Positions 5,214-12,966 of a stretch of 14,039 bases of DNA are shown here, one piece after another. Under the pieces are notes generated by a model. That model searched no databases. It saw only the letters and a list, made by a program, of their open reading frames with translations, and was not told where the DNA came from. Both the position numbers and the translations under genes were made by a program. The first letter of the stretch is position 1. Each line of letters starts with the position of its first letter. The DNA is from an uncultured Clostridia bacterium (GTDB lineage Bacteria; Bacillota; Clostridia; Christensenellales; Borkfalkiaceae): the NCBI GenBank assembly GCA_944372565.1, contig CALVZR010000216.1:1-14039 (forward strand), in the 5' to 3' direction.

Positions 5214-7184
5214 CACGACATCCGCCTCGGCGCCGAGTTTTTGCGAATAGACCCGATCTCCCGCTTTCAGTTTTTCCAGTTTTGCGGGCTTTTTATCAAA
5301 GAGTTTTTCCCCCGCCCTGTTATCGGCAAAATATTTCTTGTCTTCCAGCTTGTTTTTCAGATTGCGCGCCGTGATGATCTCCGCACCCGAAAGCGTCTGT
5401 TTTTTGGCGAGTTCGCGCAGATTTTCGAGGATCTCGTCCGCCTCCGCCACGCGCTCGCTCACCTGCCGCCGCGTTTCCGCCTTCACGTTCTGCCCGATCT
5501 TTTCCAACTCCTTTTCCAGCCGCGCGCGCTCCGCCCTGATCTCCGCAAGTTCCGCCCGCTTTTCATCCGCGATCTTTTCCAGTTCCGCGGAAAGCGCGTC
5601 CGCGCGGTTGCGGCTCTCCTCCGCCTGTTTCAGGATATTTTCAAAGGAAATTTTTGTATCCGTGAGAAAGGAAAGCGCGCTTTGGGCGATCTCCTCTCTC
5701 AGCCCCAGCCTGCGGGAGATTTCTATCGCGTTGGAAGAGCCGGGCACGCCGATATTGAGTTTATAGAGGGGCGCGAAGGTCTTCGTGTCGAAGTCCATAG
5801 AAGCGTTTTCTATCTTATCGTTGCCGAACGCATATTCTTTCAGGCGGGAATAGTGCGTGGTGATGATGCCGCGGCAATCCGCCCGCAAAAGCGCCTCTAT
5901 CACGGCGAGCGCCAGCCCCGAACCCTCTTCGGGGTCGGTGCCCGCGCCGATCTCGTCGATGAGTACCAGAGAGCGCCCGTTCACGCGGTCGAGAATTTCG
6001 ATGATGTTTTTCATATGGGAGGAAAACGTGGATAAACTCTGCTCTATGCTCTGTTCGTCGCCGATATCGCAGAAAATTTCCTCGAAAAACGAAAGACGAG
6101 CCTCCTCCGCGGGCACGAAAATGCCCGTCATCATCATAGCGGTGAGCAATCCCGTCAGTTTGAGCGTAACCGTCTTTCCGCCCGTGTTCGGCCCCGTAAT
6201 CAGCAAAAAGCGGTAAGTTTCCCCCAGCCGCACCGATACGGGCACGACCTTATCCGCGGGGATGAGCGGATGCCTGCCCTTCACGATGTCTATCGCGCCG
6301 TCCTCCGAAATTTTCGGGCGCACGCAGCGGTTGTTGTAAGAATACATCGCCTTGGCGTAAATCGCGTCCGTTTCCGCGAGGTTTTCCGCGTTCCATAAAA
6401 GGTTCTGCGCGTCCGCGGCGACCTTGGCGGAAAGTTCCTGCAAAATCCTGCGGATCTCGTTGGCCTCCTCGATGAGGGCGGTTTTCAGTTCGTTGTTGTA
6501 TTCGATGATCTGCTCGGGCTCGATGAATACCGTCGCGCCCGAAGCGGACTGATCGTGCACGAACCCCTTCACGCTGCTCCTGTATTCCGCCCGAACGGGA
6601 ATGACGTATCTGTTCCCCCGCACGGTGATGATGTTGTCCTGCAGATATTTGTTCGCGCCGCGGATATAGGAATTGAGTTTTTCGCGGATGCGGGCGTTGA
6701 TCGTGCGGATCTGCCTGCGCACCGAAGCGAGTTTCACGCTGGCGGAATCGGCCATCGCGTCCTCGCTGATGATCTTTTCGTTAATCTCGTTTTCGAGCGG
6801 CTGATCCGTGAACAATCTTCCCGTGAGTTCGCGCAGCAAAACGATATCCTCTTCCTTCACGTTCTGTACGGAATTTTTCACGATCCGCGCGCAGCGGAGC
6901 GCGGAAGAAACGCTTAAAAGCTCGGCAAAATTGAGCGTGCCGCCGAGACGGGCGTGCTCTGCGATTTCGCGGACGTCGGGCGCGAACGGGATTTGCGGCG
7001 CATTATAGGTAAAAAGCAGTTTCACCGCCTCGCCCGTCTTGTCGTTGAGCAGGCGCACGGCGGCGGCGTCCCGCGCGGGGCGGCTGTTTAAAACGGCGCT
7101 TTTCCCCTCTTCGAGCACGGCGTATTTTGCCGTTTCCGCCAGAACTTTATCGTATTCCAAGGCTTTGAGCACTTTTTCGAGCAT
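5211..7184 (-). CDS. mutS2: MutS2 ATPase, main part, ended by an in-frame TAG
   Basis: 657 aa, from ATG 7184 (AAAGGAG at 7192-7198, 7 nt ahead) to TAG 5211-5213. MutS2 is a MutS-like ABC ATPase that acts on branched DNA and limits recombination; in Bacillus it also senses collided ribosomes. Visible: helical MutS core and lever (about 1-300), Walker A GPNTGGKT (331-338), STFSSHMKN (385-393), Walker B LVLIDEIGAGTDP (406-418), the THY motif (443-445), then a charged coiled coil (about 515-600). KAGDRVYSQKLGAEADVV (640-657) is the start of the KOW-like segment, where the TAG cuts in. The remainder (4824-5210) follows in frame: 657+1+128 = 786, almost exactly the 785 aa of B. subtilis MutS2, so a single base change explains the break. 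The ATG overlaps the U32 stop (TAATG). Without read-through the product lacks Smr. Confidence 0.93.
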   Translation of the reverse strand: MLEKVLKALEYDKVLAETAKYAVLEEGKSAVLNSRPARDAAAVRLLNDKTGEAVKLLFTYNAPQIPFAPDVREIAEHARLGGTLNFAELLSVSSALRCARIVKNSVQNVKEEDIVLLRELTGRLFTDQPLENEINEKIISEDAMADSASVKLASVRRQIRTINARIREKLNSYIRGANKYLQDNIITVRGNRYVIPVRAEYRSSVKGFVHDQSASGATVFIEPEQIIEYNNELKTALIEEANEIRRILQELSAKVAADAQNLLWNAENLAETDAIYAKAMYSYNNRCVRPKISEDGAIDIVKGRHPLIPADKVVPVSVRLGETYRFLLITGPNTGGKTVTLKLTGLLTAMMMTGIFVPAEEARLSFFEEIFCDIGDEQSIEQSLSTFSSHMKNIIEILDRVNGRSLVLIDEIGAGTDPEEGSGLALAVIEALLRADCRGIITTHYSRLKEYAFGNDKIENASMDFDTKTFAPLYKLNIGVPGSSNAIEISRRLGLREEIAQSALSFLTDTKISFENILKQAEESRNRADALSAELEKIADEKRAELAEIRAERARLEKELEKIGQNVKAETRRQVSERVAEADEILENLRELAKKQTLSGAEIITARNLKNKLEDKKYFADNRAGEKLFDKKPAKLEKLKAGDRVYSQKLGAEADVV

Positions 7185-9796
7185 TAAAAAACTCCTTTCC
7201 GAACGCCCGTTTTCTGCGGATTTTGGTTTTCAAAAGTCATATCGAAGAGGGCGTTTTTGCCCGTAACGGGCATTTTTTTGAAATCGTAGGGATTATACAC
7301 GGCGAACCTGCATTCGCTTATTTTATATTTTACCACTTTATACCGCCTTAGGCAATCATCTTCGAGAAAAATTTCCCCGTCCTCGCAGGAAGAACAGTTT
7401 TTCCCGAACGGACAGTAACAAAGATCCATCACCGAAAGATTTCCGCCGGAAAAGACCGTGAGCCCTTCGGGAAATTCCGATAATTCCCTTTCGGAAAGCT
7501 CTTTGGAAAGGGCGATATTTTCCGCCGGAACCCCCTCTTTTTGCAATTCGCGCACGTCGAAAAGGTTGAAAACGTTCATACCGAGCCCCGCGAAGAGTTT
7601 CTTTTTCCACGCCCGAGCCGCGGCGAGCGCGTAATACCCTTCCCCGTAAACGCCGTCGAAATTTTCGGCGGCGGCGCGAAGAACGGACAGATCTTTGCCC
7701 GACGCGAATGCGGGCAGATATAAAAAAGAAGGGATGTTTTTTTCTTTGCAAAGCGAAACGAATTTTTCCGTTTCCCGTTTATCCTTATAATCCTCGGGGA
7801 AGAAAACCGCACAATTTATATCAAACATATTTATATATTGTTTTTTCTGTAAAATACAGGTGATTTTACTTGTTTTTATGTTTGATATAATATGTTGATT
7901 TTCCTCCTTGTTTTCCGAATTTTCCGTTTTAAAATCGGGACGGTTGAAAAAGGAAAACGCCTTTTTATAAATCTTTCTGCGGATTTCGTTCATCTCCCCT
8001 TTGCTTAAAAAAACGCCGTCCGTTTTGAGAAAGATTTTACTTTCAAACGGGTATTCGTCCGCTTTTGCAAAACAGGAAGAAAGTTCCTTCTGCGTTAAGG
8101 GAAACTTTTGCGCAGGCTCCAACACCTCTCCCTCAAAGAAAAAATAATTTTTCTCCCACAGCGCATTCAGGGCATTCTCGCTCACAGCACCACAGCGGAT
8201 TTTTTCTTCTGCAAACCGAAAGAGTTCTTCGTCCGCCTCGTCGGGTACGAAATCTTTTTCCGCACGGAAAAAATTCGCATCGCCTTTCGACGGTTTCGAC
8301 GGATCGGAAAATAAGGAACGGAAAAAACCGTCCTGTACCCCGCAAGCGCACTCCGCAAATTTGCGCCCGTCTGAACAACCGCTTTCCGCGCGGAATTTTT
8401 CGGAAGAGCCGAAGTTCGGGTATTTTTCAAAAGAAGTCGCAAAGTCATCGCAAAAATCGCGTCCTTCCCGCCCGATCTTTTCCGTCGGTACGGAACTTTT
8501 CTCCGCGCGGGAATTTTCCGTTTTTCGCTCTCCGCAGAGCAAAATTAAAAATCGCGCTGTGGCGTTCTGAGACAGAATGACAAAAATTTCGAGAGGGAAT
8601 TTTTTTCGCCGTTCTGCGATTTTCTTTTCGATTTTTTTATCGGTCGTGATATTTACCGTATCGCCCGCCCGTAAAGCCGCCGAAGCGCGCAAAACGATGC
8701 CGCCGTTTTCATTCCGCGCGAAAACGGCGGAGGCAATTTCCCTGCCGTCGCGCAAAATCTTGTACGCGTCGCCGTTCTGTCCCCGTTCGCGGCAGGCCGC
8801 AAAATATTCCGCTCCGCCTGCCTTGTGCGCGATTTCTCCGATTTTCTCCCCGATATGTCCCTGTATCTTATCGGAAATAAAATCCGCTTTCTGCCCGCAG
8901 GCAAGCCCTTTGGTATAGTCGTTGCGGTTGAACGAGCGCCGCATCTCGGAAAAAAGTGCAGCCTTTTCCCGCACGCCCGCAACAGCGCCTATATCCGTAC
9001 CCGCGGAGTTTCCGTTGAGATAATCGTCGATTTCCCGCCTGTAATACGCCGTCGCCGCGCCGACATATTCTTCTCTGCGCATCCGCCCTTCGATTTTAAA
9101 GGACTTCACGCCGAGATCGATATATTTCCCGATGTCTTTCCCGATACTAAGATCGGAAAGAGAAAGCGCATAGCCGCATCTTTTCAGTTTCCCGTTCACG
9201 AAGTATTTGTATTTTTTGCGGCAGGGCTGTTTGCAAAGCCCGCGGTTGCCGCTGTTTCCGCCGATAAACGCGCTCATATAGCAGTGCCCCGAAAAGGACG
9301 TACAGAGCGCACCCTGCACAAAAACTTCGGTTTCGATGATCTTCGCGATCTTTTCGATATCCTCGAATTTCGTTTCCCGTGCGAGGATCACGCGGGAAAA
9401 TCCGTATTCCCGCGCGAGTTCCGCCCCGTAAACATTGCAAACGCCAGCCTGCGTGCTCAGATGCAGAACGATTTCGGGAAATCTTCTCTTCAATTCCTTT
9501 CCCAAAAACATATCCTGCACGATAAAGGCGTCCACGCCCGATTTTCCCGCACGCTCGATATCGTCGAAAAAAGATTGCAGTTCGGCGTTTTTCACCAGGG
9601 TGTTCACCGCGGCGTAAACCTTCACGCCGAAGAGTTTTGCGTAGTTTACGCAGAAGGAAAGTTCTTCCTCGTTGAAATTTTCGGCATTCCCGCGCGCGGA
9701 AAACCGTTTCAGACCGAGATAGACCGCATCCGCGCCGTTATCGACAGCCGCAAGAAATGCCCGCTTGTTTCCCGCGGGCGCTAAAAGTTCCGTCAT
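7184..9796 (-). CDS. U32 family / DUF3656 protein (RlhA/TrhP-like, probable RNA hydroxylation)
   Basis: 870 aa, ATG 9796, TAA 7184-7186. The N-terminus TELLAPAGNKRAFLAAVDNG is the standard U32 start. The U32 signature EVFVQGALCTSFSGHCYMS (157-175) and NRGLCKQPC supply four cysteines (C165, C172, C188, C192), known in this family as iron-sulfur ligands. Relatives RlhA (23S rRNA C2501) and TrhP (tRNA U34) install 5-hydroxypyrimidines; the old name 'peptidase' is doubtful. A DUF3656-like region begins near 385 and resumes near 545 (LWEKNYFFFEGEVLEP; FLSKGEMNEIRRKI at 596-609). A second cysteine group lies at 793-815. Oddities: about 100 extra, low-complexity residues at 422-545 with three RAE repeats, and an AT-rich inverted repeat under residues 636-660. 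Relatives are typically shorter (E. coli RlhA about 650 aa). There is no Shine-Dalgarno before the start. Overlaps mutS2 by TAATG, so the two are co-transcribed. Confidence 0.88.
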   Translation of the reverse strand: MTELLAPAGNKRAFLAAVDNGADAVYLGLKRFSARGNAENFNEEELSFCVNYAKLFGVKVYAAVNTLVKNAELQSFFDDIERAGKSGVDAFIVQDMFLGKELKRRFPEIVLHLSTQAGVCNVYGAELAREYGFSRVILARETKFEDIEKIAKIIETEVFVQGALCTSFSGHCYMSAFIGGNSGNRGLCKQPCRKKYKYFVNGKLKRCGYALSLSDLSIGKDIGKYIDLGVKSFKIEGRMRREEYVGAATAYYRREIDDYLNGNSAGTDIGAVAGVREKAALFSEMRRSFNRNDYTKGLACGQKADFISDKIQGHIGEKIGEIAHKAGGAEYFAACRERGQNGDAYKILRDGREIASAVFARNENGGIVLRASAALRAGDTVNITTDKKIEKKIAERRKKFPLEIFVILSQNATARFLILLCGERKTENSRAEKSSVPTEKIGREGRDFCDDFATSFEKYPNFGSSEKFRAESGCSDGRKFAECACGVQDGFFRSLFSDPSKPSKGDANFFRAEKDFVPDEADEELFRFAEEKIRCGAVSENALNALWEKNYFFFEGEVLEPAQKFPLTQKELSSCFAKADEYPFESKIFLKTDGVFLSKGEMNEIRRKIYKKAFSFFNRPDFKTENSENKEENQHIISNIKTSKITCILQKKQYINMFDINCAVFFPEDYKDKRETEKFVSLCKEKNIPSFLYLPAFASGKDLSVLRAAAENFDGVYGEGYYALAAARAWKKKLFAGLGMNVFNLFDVRELQKEGVPAENIALSKELSERELSEFPEGLTVFSGGNLSVMDLCYCPFGKNCSSCEDGEIFLEDDCLRRYKVVKYKISECRFAVYNPYDFKKMPVTGKNALFDMTFENQNPQKTGVRKGVF
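7192..7198 (-). promoter_or_regulatory. mutS2: RBS of mutS2 inside the U32 gene end
   Basis: AAAGGAG on the minus strand, 7 nt before the mutS2 ATG and within the last codons of the U32 gene; it fixes the TAATG overlap start. Confidence 0.7.
7816..7890. repeat. 14-bp perfect inverted repeat in an AT-rich stretch of the U32 gene
   Basis: TTATATCAAACATA (7816-7829) and its exact reverse complement (7877-7890) enclose 47 bp, themselves containing CTGTA-AAA-TACAG (7847-7859). The 75-bp unit equals 25 codons and keeps the frame. Surrounding DNA is far richer in GC. Confidence 0.6.
8243..8512 (-). repeat. Three degenerate RAE-motif repeats in the U32 insertion
   Basis: Protein repeats SRAEKSSVPTE (from residue 429), FRAESGCSDG (468) and FRAEKDFVPDE (510), about 40 residues apart. 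The first and third also agree at 20 of the first 26 bases, suggesting an old internal duplication. The segment is charged and poor in hydrophobic runs, so likely disordered. Confidence 0.4.
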
Positions 9797-9802
9797 AATT
9801 TT

Positions 9803-9831
9803 ATTTTACACTATATTTTCCGTTTTGAAAA
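9803..9831 (-). promoter_or_regulatory. Possible weak promoter of the U32-mutS2 transcript
   Basis: Minus strand: TTTTCA (9826-9831), 17-bp spacer, TAAAAT (9803-9808). The -10 box ends 6 nt before the ATG, so a start from here would give almost no leader. TATAGT (9810-9815) is an alternative -10. No Shine-Dalgarno is present. Confidence 0.4.
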
Positions 9832-9851
9832 GTTAATTTCGGGCGCAAACC

Positions 9852-9880
9852 TTGTATTTATATAATTTCCGTGCTATAAT
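9852..9880 (+). promoter_or_regulatory. Extended -10 promoter of the methyltransferase gene
   Basis: TGC-TATAAT (9872-9880) is a perfect extended -10. TTGTAT (9852-9857) stands 17 bp upstream as a partial -35. Transcription would start around 9887, within about 3 nt of the ATG at 9890. A second TATAAT at 9861-9866 has no matching -35. Confidence 0.65.
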
Positions 9881-9889
9881 TTCATTATT

Positions 9890-10495
9890 ATGAAAAGATG
9901 CGGCGCAAAAAGGCATTACGATCTGCTGATCGAAGAAAATAACGACCCCGTTTTCGACCCGCCCGAACTGAAAGCCTATATGGACGGCTGGGACGGAGAG
10001 CGTTTCCTTGGCAGTCTTGGCGACTTGCGGGGAAAATCCGTTCTGGAAATCGGGGTCGGCACGGGAAGGCTTGCGGTGCGCGTCTGCCCGCTGTGCGAAA
10101 AGTTCAGCGGCATCGATCTTTCTCCGAACACCGTTTTGCGCGCCAAAAAGAACCTTTCCGCATTTCCAGACGCAAAAATCTTTTGCGGGAATTTCTTCTC
10201 TTATCCTTTCGTTGAAAAATACGACGTGATCTATTCTTCTCTCGTTTTCCTGCATTTTAAAAGAAAGCGCGCCGCACTGAAGAAAGCGACAAAATTATTG
10301 AAAAACGGCGGAATTTTTGCGATTTCGCTGGATAAATGCCGCAATCAGCATATCGACTACGGCACGAGAAAAGTGCGCGTTTACCCGGACGATCCGAAAA
10401 AGATCGAAAAAACGCTCGCCGCGCTCGGTTTCGTTTTGTCCGATTCCTACGAAACGGAAAGGGCGTTTATAATCGTCGCAAAAAAGCCGAAATAA
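9890..10495 (+). CDS. Class I SAM-dependent methyltransferase
   Basis: 201 aa, ATG 9890, TAA at 10493-10495. VLEIGVGTGRLA (51-62) is the SAM-binding motif I of class I methyltransferases, followed by GIDLSP (74-79, acidic residue at the end of strand 2), YDVIYSSLVFLHF (111-123, motif IV region) and LLKNGGIFAISLD (136-148). The N-terminus (YDLLIEENNDPVFDPPELKAYMDGWDG) matches, from memory, a clostridial methyltransferase family of unknown substrate. The C-terminal strands complete the fold, so the gene looks whole. The upstream frame is closed by a TAA at 9863-9865 with no other start, and the next Met (31) lies inside the conserved N-terminus, so 9890 is the start although it has no Shine-Dalgarno. 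It is the only plus-strand gene between 1449 and the right end, and stands alone between U32 and pheT. Substrate cannot be told from the sequence. Confidence 0.88.
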   Translation: MKRCGAKRHYDLLIEENNDPVFDPPELKAYMDGWDGERFLGSLGDLRGKSVLEIGVGTGRLAVRVCPLCEKFSGIDLSPNTVLRAKKNLSAFPDAKIFCGNFFSYPFVEKYDVIYSSLVFLHFKRKRAALKKATKLLKNGGIFAISLDKCRNQHIDYGTRKVRVYPDDPKKIEKTLAALGFVLSDSYETERAFIIVAKKPK

Positions 10496-10512
10496 AACGG
10501 CGTTCGATTTTG

Positions 10513-10555
10513 AAAAAAACAAAGCGCGCCCGAAATAAATTTCGGGCGCGCTTTT
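10513..10555. terminator. Strong bidirectional terminator between the methyltransferase and pheT
   Basis: A perfect 15-bp GC-rich stem (arms 10521-10535 and 10540-10554) with loop TAAA. On the minus strand it is followed by G and seven T (10513-10519), ending the pheST transcript; on the plus strand by T, C and later a T5 run, ending the methyltransferase transcript. Confidence 0.92.
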
Positions 10556-10581
10556 CAGCGTTTTTCGTCGCTTTTTCGCGC

Positions 10582-12966
10582 TTATCTCAGTTCCGCACCG
10601 AATTTTTGTTTCAGAGAAGAGAGCACATTCGCCACCGCGCCGTCCACCTCTTCCACCGTGAGCGTGCGTTCGAGCGAAGAAAACACCAGGTTGAACGCCA
10701 TACTCTTCTTGCCCGCGGCGATCTGGTCGCCCCTGTACACGTCGAAGAGTTTCACGCTTTCGAGATGTTCGCCCGCACTCGCTTCGATCTCCTCTTTCAG
10801 ATCTCCGCAAAGCACCTTTTCGTCCACCGTGACGGCGATATCCCTTTCCACGGCGGGATATTTTGAAATCGCCTTGAATTCGATTTTCCCGTTGAACGCG
10901 TCTTTCAGCGTTTCGTAATCGAATTCACCCGCAAACACGCGCTTGTCTATGCCGTATTTTTCGGCAACTTCGGGGTGCAGCGCGCCGAACGAACCGACCG
11001 GATTTCCGTCGATAAATACGTCCGCGGAAACGGTAGGATGCAGCCAGGTCTTTTCGCTCCTCTTGTAAACCGCCTTTTTCCCGGCGCAGAATTCGCGCAA
11101 AAGTTCCTCCACCACGCCTTTTACGGAAAAGAAATCCTCTTCTTCGCCGAAAACGCCGAACGCGAGCCTGCGTTTTTGCGCGGCGATCTCCTCCGCGCCC
11201 GCGGCAAAATATACGTTTGCCAGCTCAAACAGCCTGCCTTCGCCGTTCTGACGGTTGAGGTTTTTCGCAACCGCGTTCACCATCGAGGGAACGAGACTCA
11301 CGCGCATCACGCTCACGTCCTCGCCGAGCGGATTCACGATGCGCACCGCATCGCTTTTATCCAGCGAAAACAAATCGAAATCCTTTTCGGAAACGAAAGA
11401 ATACGTGATGATTTCGTTGAAATCGCAGCGGCAGAAGAAATCCTTCACGGCGTTCACGTCTTTTTGCTCGTCCGTCAGTCCGCCAACGGTGATTTCCGCA
11501 TCCTTCATAAGCGTGGGCACGATGTGGTCGTATCCGTATTCGCGGATCACTTCCTCCGCCAGATCCTGATAACTTTCCACGTCCTCGCGGTAAAGCGGCG
11601 CAAAAACTTTGAGTTTATCGCCGTCGGATTCGCATTCAAAATGCAGATTTTCGAGGATTTCCACCACGGTTTTTGCGGGGATCTCTATTCCCAGAACGCC
11701 GTTGATTTTAGAAACCGTCGTTTCGATGACTTTCTTTTCAAATTTCTGCGCGGGCACGTCGAACCTGTCGCAGGCGATCTTCCCGCATTGCAGTTCGTCT
11801 ATCAGGTGCAGGGCGCGGTTCATCGCGATTTCCGCGGTATAGGCGTCTATGCCCTTTTCGTATCTCGCGGAAGAATCCGAACGCTGCCCAAGCGAGCGGC
11901 TGGTTTTCCGGATATTGTCGCGCGCGAACTTCGCCGCTTCAAACACGATGGCTTTCGTGCCATCTTCGATCTCGCTATTTAAACCGCCCATCACCCCCGC
12001 GAGCGCGACGGGTTTTTCGCTGTCGCAGATCACGAGATTTTTTTCAGAAAGCGTAAATTCCTTTTTATCGAGCGTAACGATCTTTTCCCCGTTTTTCGCG
12101 CGGCGGATCACGATCTGCGCGCCCGCCAGATTTTCATAATCGAAAGCGTGCATCGGCTGCCCGATTTCCGTGAGCACGAAATTGGTGATATCCACGATGT
12201 TGGAGATCGAACGGACGCCCACGCGGGAAAGGCGGCGCGTCATCCATTTGGGCGACTTGCCGATTTTAATCTCCCCCACATAATGCCCGATATAGCGCGG
12301 GCAGAGATCGGCCGCCTCGTTTTTCACGCTGAGTTTTTCCGTCGTTTTGAGCGAGGCATCCGCTTTATAAGTGAGATCTGGCATTTTCAGCGGTTTTTTC
12401 AGCACCGCGGCAACTTCCCTCGCCATGCCGAGAATGCTCTGACAATCCGGGCGGTTTGCCGTGACGTTGATATCGAAAATCACGTCCTCTATCTGAAGAA
12501 CTTCCTTCACTTCCGCGCCGAGCGGGTAGTCCTCGTGCAGGATGAGGATGCCGTTCACGCTCGCGCCGTCGTAAAAATCGTCGTCGATACCGAGTTCTTC
12601 CCCGCTGCAGAACATCCCGTTTGAAAGGACGCCGCGCAGCTCTCCGTTGAAGATCTTCTCCCCGTTCGCCAGCGTGGAACCGTCCAGCGCGACGGGAACG
12701 AGGTCGCCTTCGGAAATGTTCTTCGCGCTCGTTACGATCTGCAATTTTCCGAATTTCCCCGCGTCCACCGCGCACACGCTCAGTTTATCCGCATTCGGAT
12801 GCTTTTCAATTTTCAATATTTTGCAGACGACGATTTTTTCGATATTTTTGCCGACGATCTCCGTCCCCTCCACCTCGAAGCCGCAGGAGAAAAGTTTTTC
12901 TTCGAGCGCCTCGGGGGAAACATCGATATCCACATAATCTTTTAACCAGGAAAGGGGTAATTTCAT
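10582..12966 (-). CDS. pheT: Phenylalanyl-tRNA synthetase beta subunit
   Basis: 794 aa, ATG 12966, TAA 10582-10584; bacterial PheT is usually about 800 aa. With PheS it forms the heterotetramer that charges tRNA-Phe. Domains in order: N-terminal MKLPLSWLKDYVD, OB-fold tRNA-binding domain (about 40-150), FDINVTANRPDCQSILGMARE (163-183), B3/B4 editing domain (about 205-385; it clears Tyr-tRNA-Phe in the family) with GVMGG (324-328) and SSARYEKGID (365-374), B5 domain (about 400-480), catalytic-like core, and the FDX-ACB anticodon-binding domain (about 697-794, KYPAVERDIAV). GGGAGG (12975-12980) lies 8 nt before the start, within pheS; the ATG overlaps the pheS TGA (ATGA). A strong terminator follows 28 bp after the stop. 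All domains look intact. Confidence 0.97.
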   Translation of the reverse strand: MKLPLSWLKDYVDIDVSPEALEEKLFSCGFEVEGTEIVGKNIEKIVVCKILKIEKHPNADKLSVCAVDAGKFGKLQIVTSAKNISEGDLVPVALDGSTLANGEKIFNGELRGVLSNGMFCSGEELGIDDDFYDGASVNGILILHEDYPLGAEVKEVLQIEDVIFDINVTANRPDCQSILGMAREVAAVLKKPLKMPDLTYKADASLKTTEKLSVKNEAADLCPRYIGHYVGEIKIGKSPKWMTRRLSRVGVRSISNIVDITNFVLTEIGQPMHAFDYENLAGAQIVIRRAKNGEKIVTLDKKEFTLSEKNLVICDSEKPVALAGVMGGLNSEIEDGTKAIVFEAAKFARDNIRKTSRSLGQRSDSSARYEKGIDAYTAEIAMNRALHLIDELQCGKIACDRFDVPAQKFEKKVIETTVSKINGVLGIEIPAKTVVEILENLHFECESDGDKLKVFAPLYREDVESYQDLAEEVIREYGYDHIVPTLMKDAEITVGGLTDEQKDVNAVKDFFCRCDFNEIITYSFVSEKDFDLFSLDKSDAVRIVNPLGEDVSVMRVSLVPSMVNAVAKNLNRQNGEGRLFELANVYFAAGAEEIAAQKRRLAFGVFGEEEDFFSVKGVVEELLREFCAGKKAVYKRSEKTWLHPTVSADVFIDGNPVGSFGALHPEVAEKYGIDKRVFAGEFDYETLKDAFNGKIEFKAISKYPAVERDIAVTVDEKVLCGDLKEEIEASAGEHLESVKLFDVYRGDQIAAGKKSMAFNLVFSSLERTLTVEEVDGAVANVLSSLKQKFGAELR

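Noticed and set aside
4953..6035. 360-aa plus-strand ORF opposite mutS2
   Set aside because: It is an antisense shadow: phenylalanine/arginine-rich, with no domain, RBS or promoter, while the minus strand carries clear MutS2 motifs.
8825..9784. 319-aa plus-strand ORF opposite the U32 gene
   Set aside because: Antisense shadow of a recognisable family; no RBS and no protein-like pattern.
10975..11982. 335-aa plus-strand ORF opposite pheT
   Set aside because: Shadow of pheT; composition is typical of the complement of a real gene.
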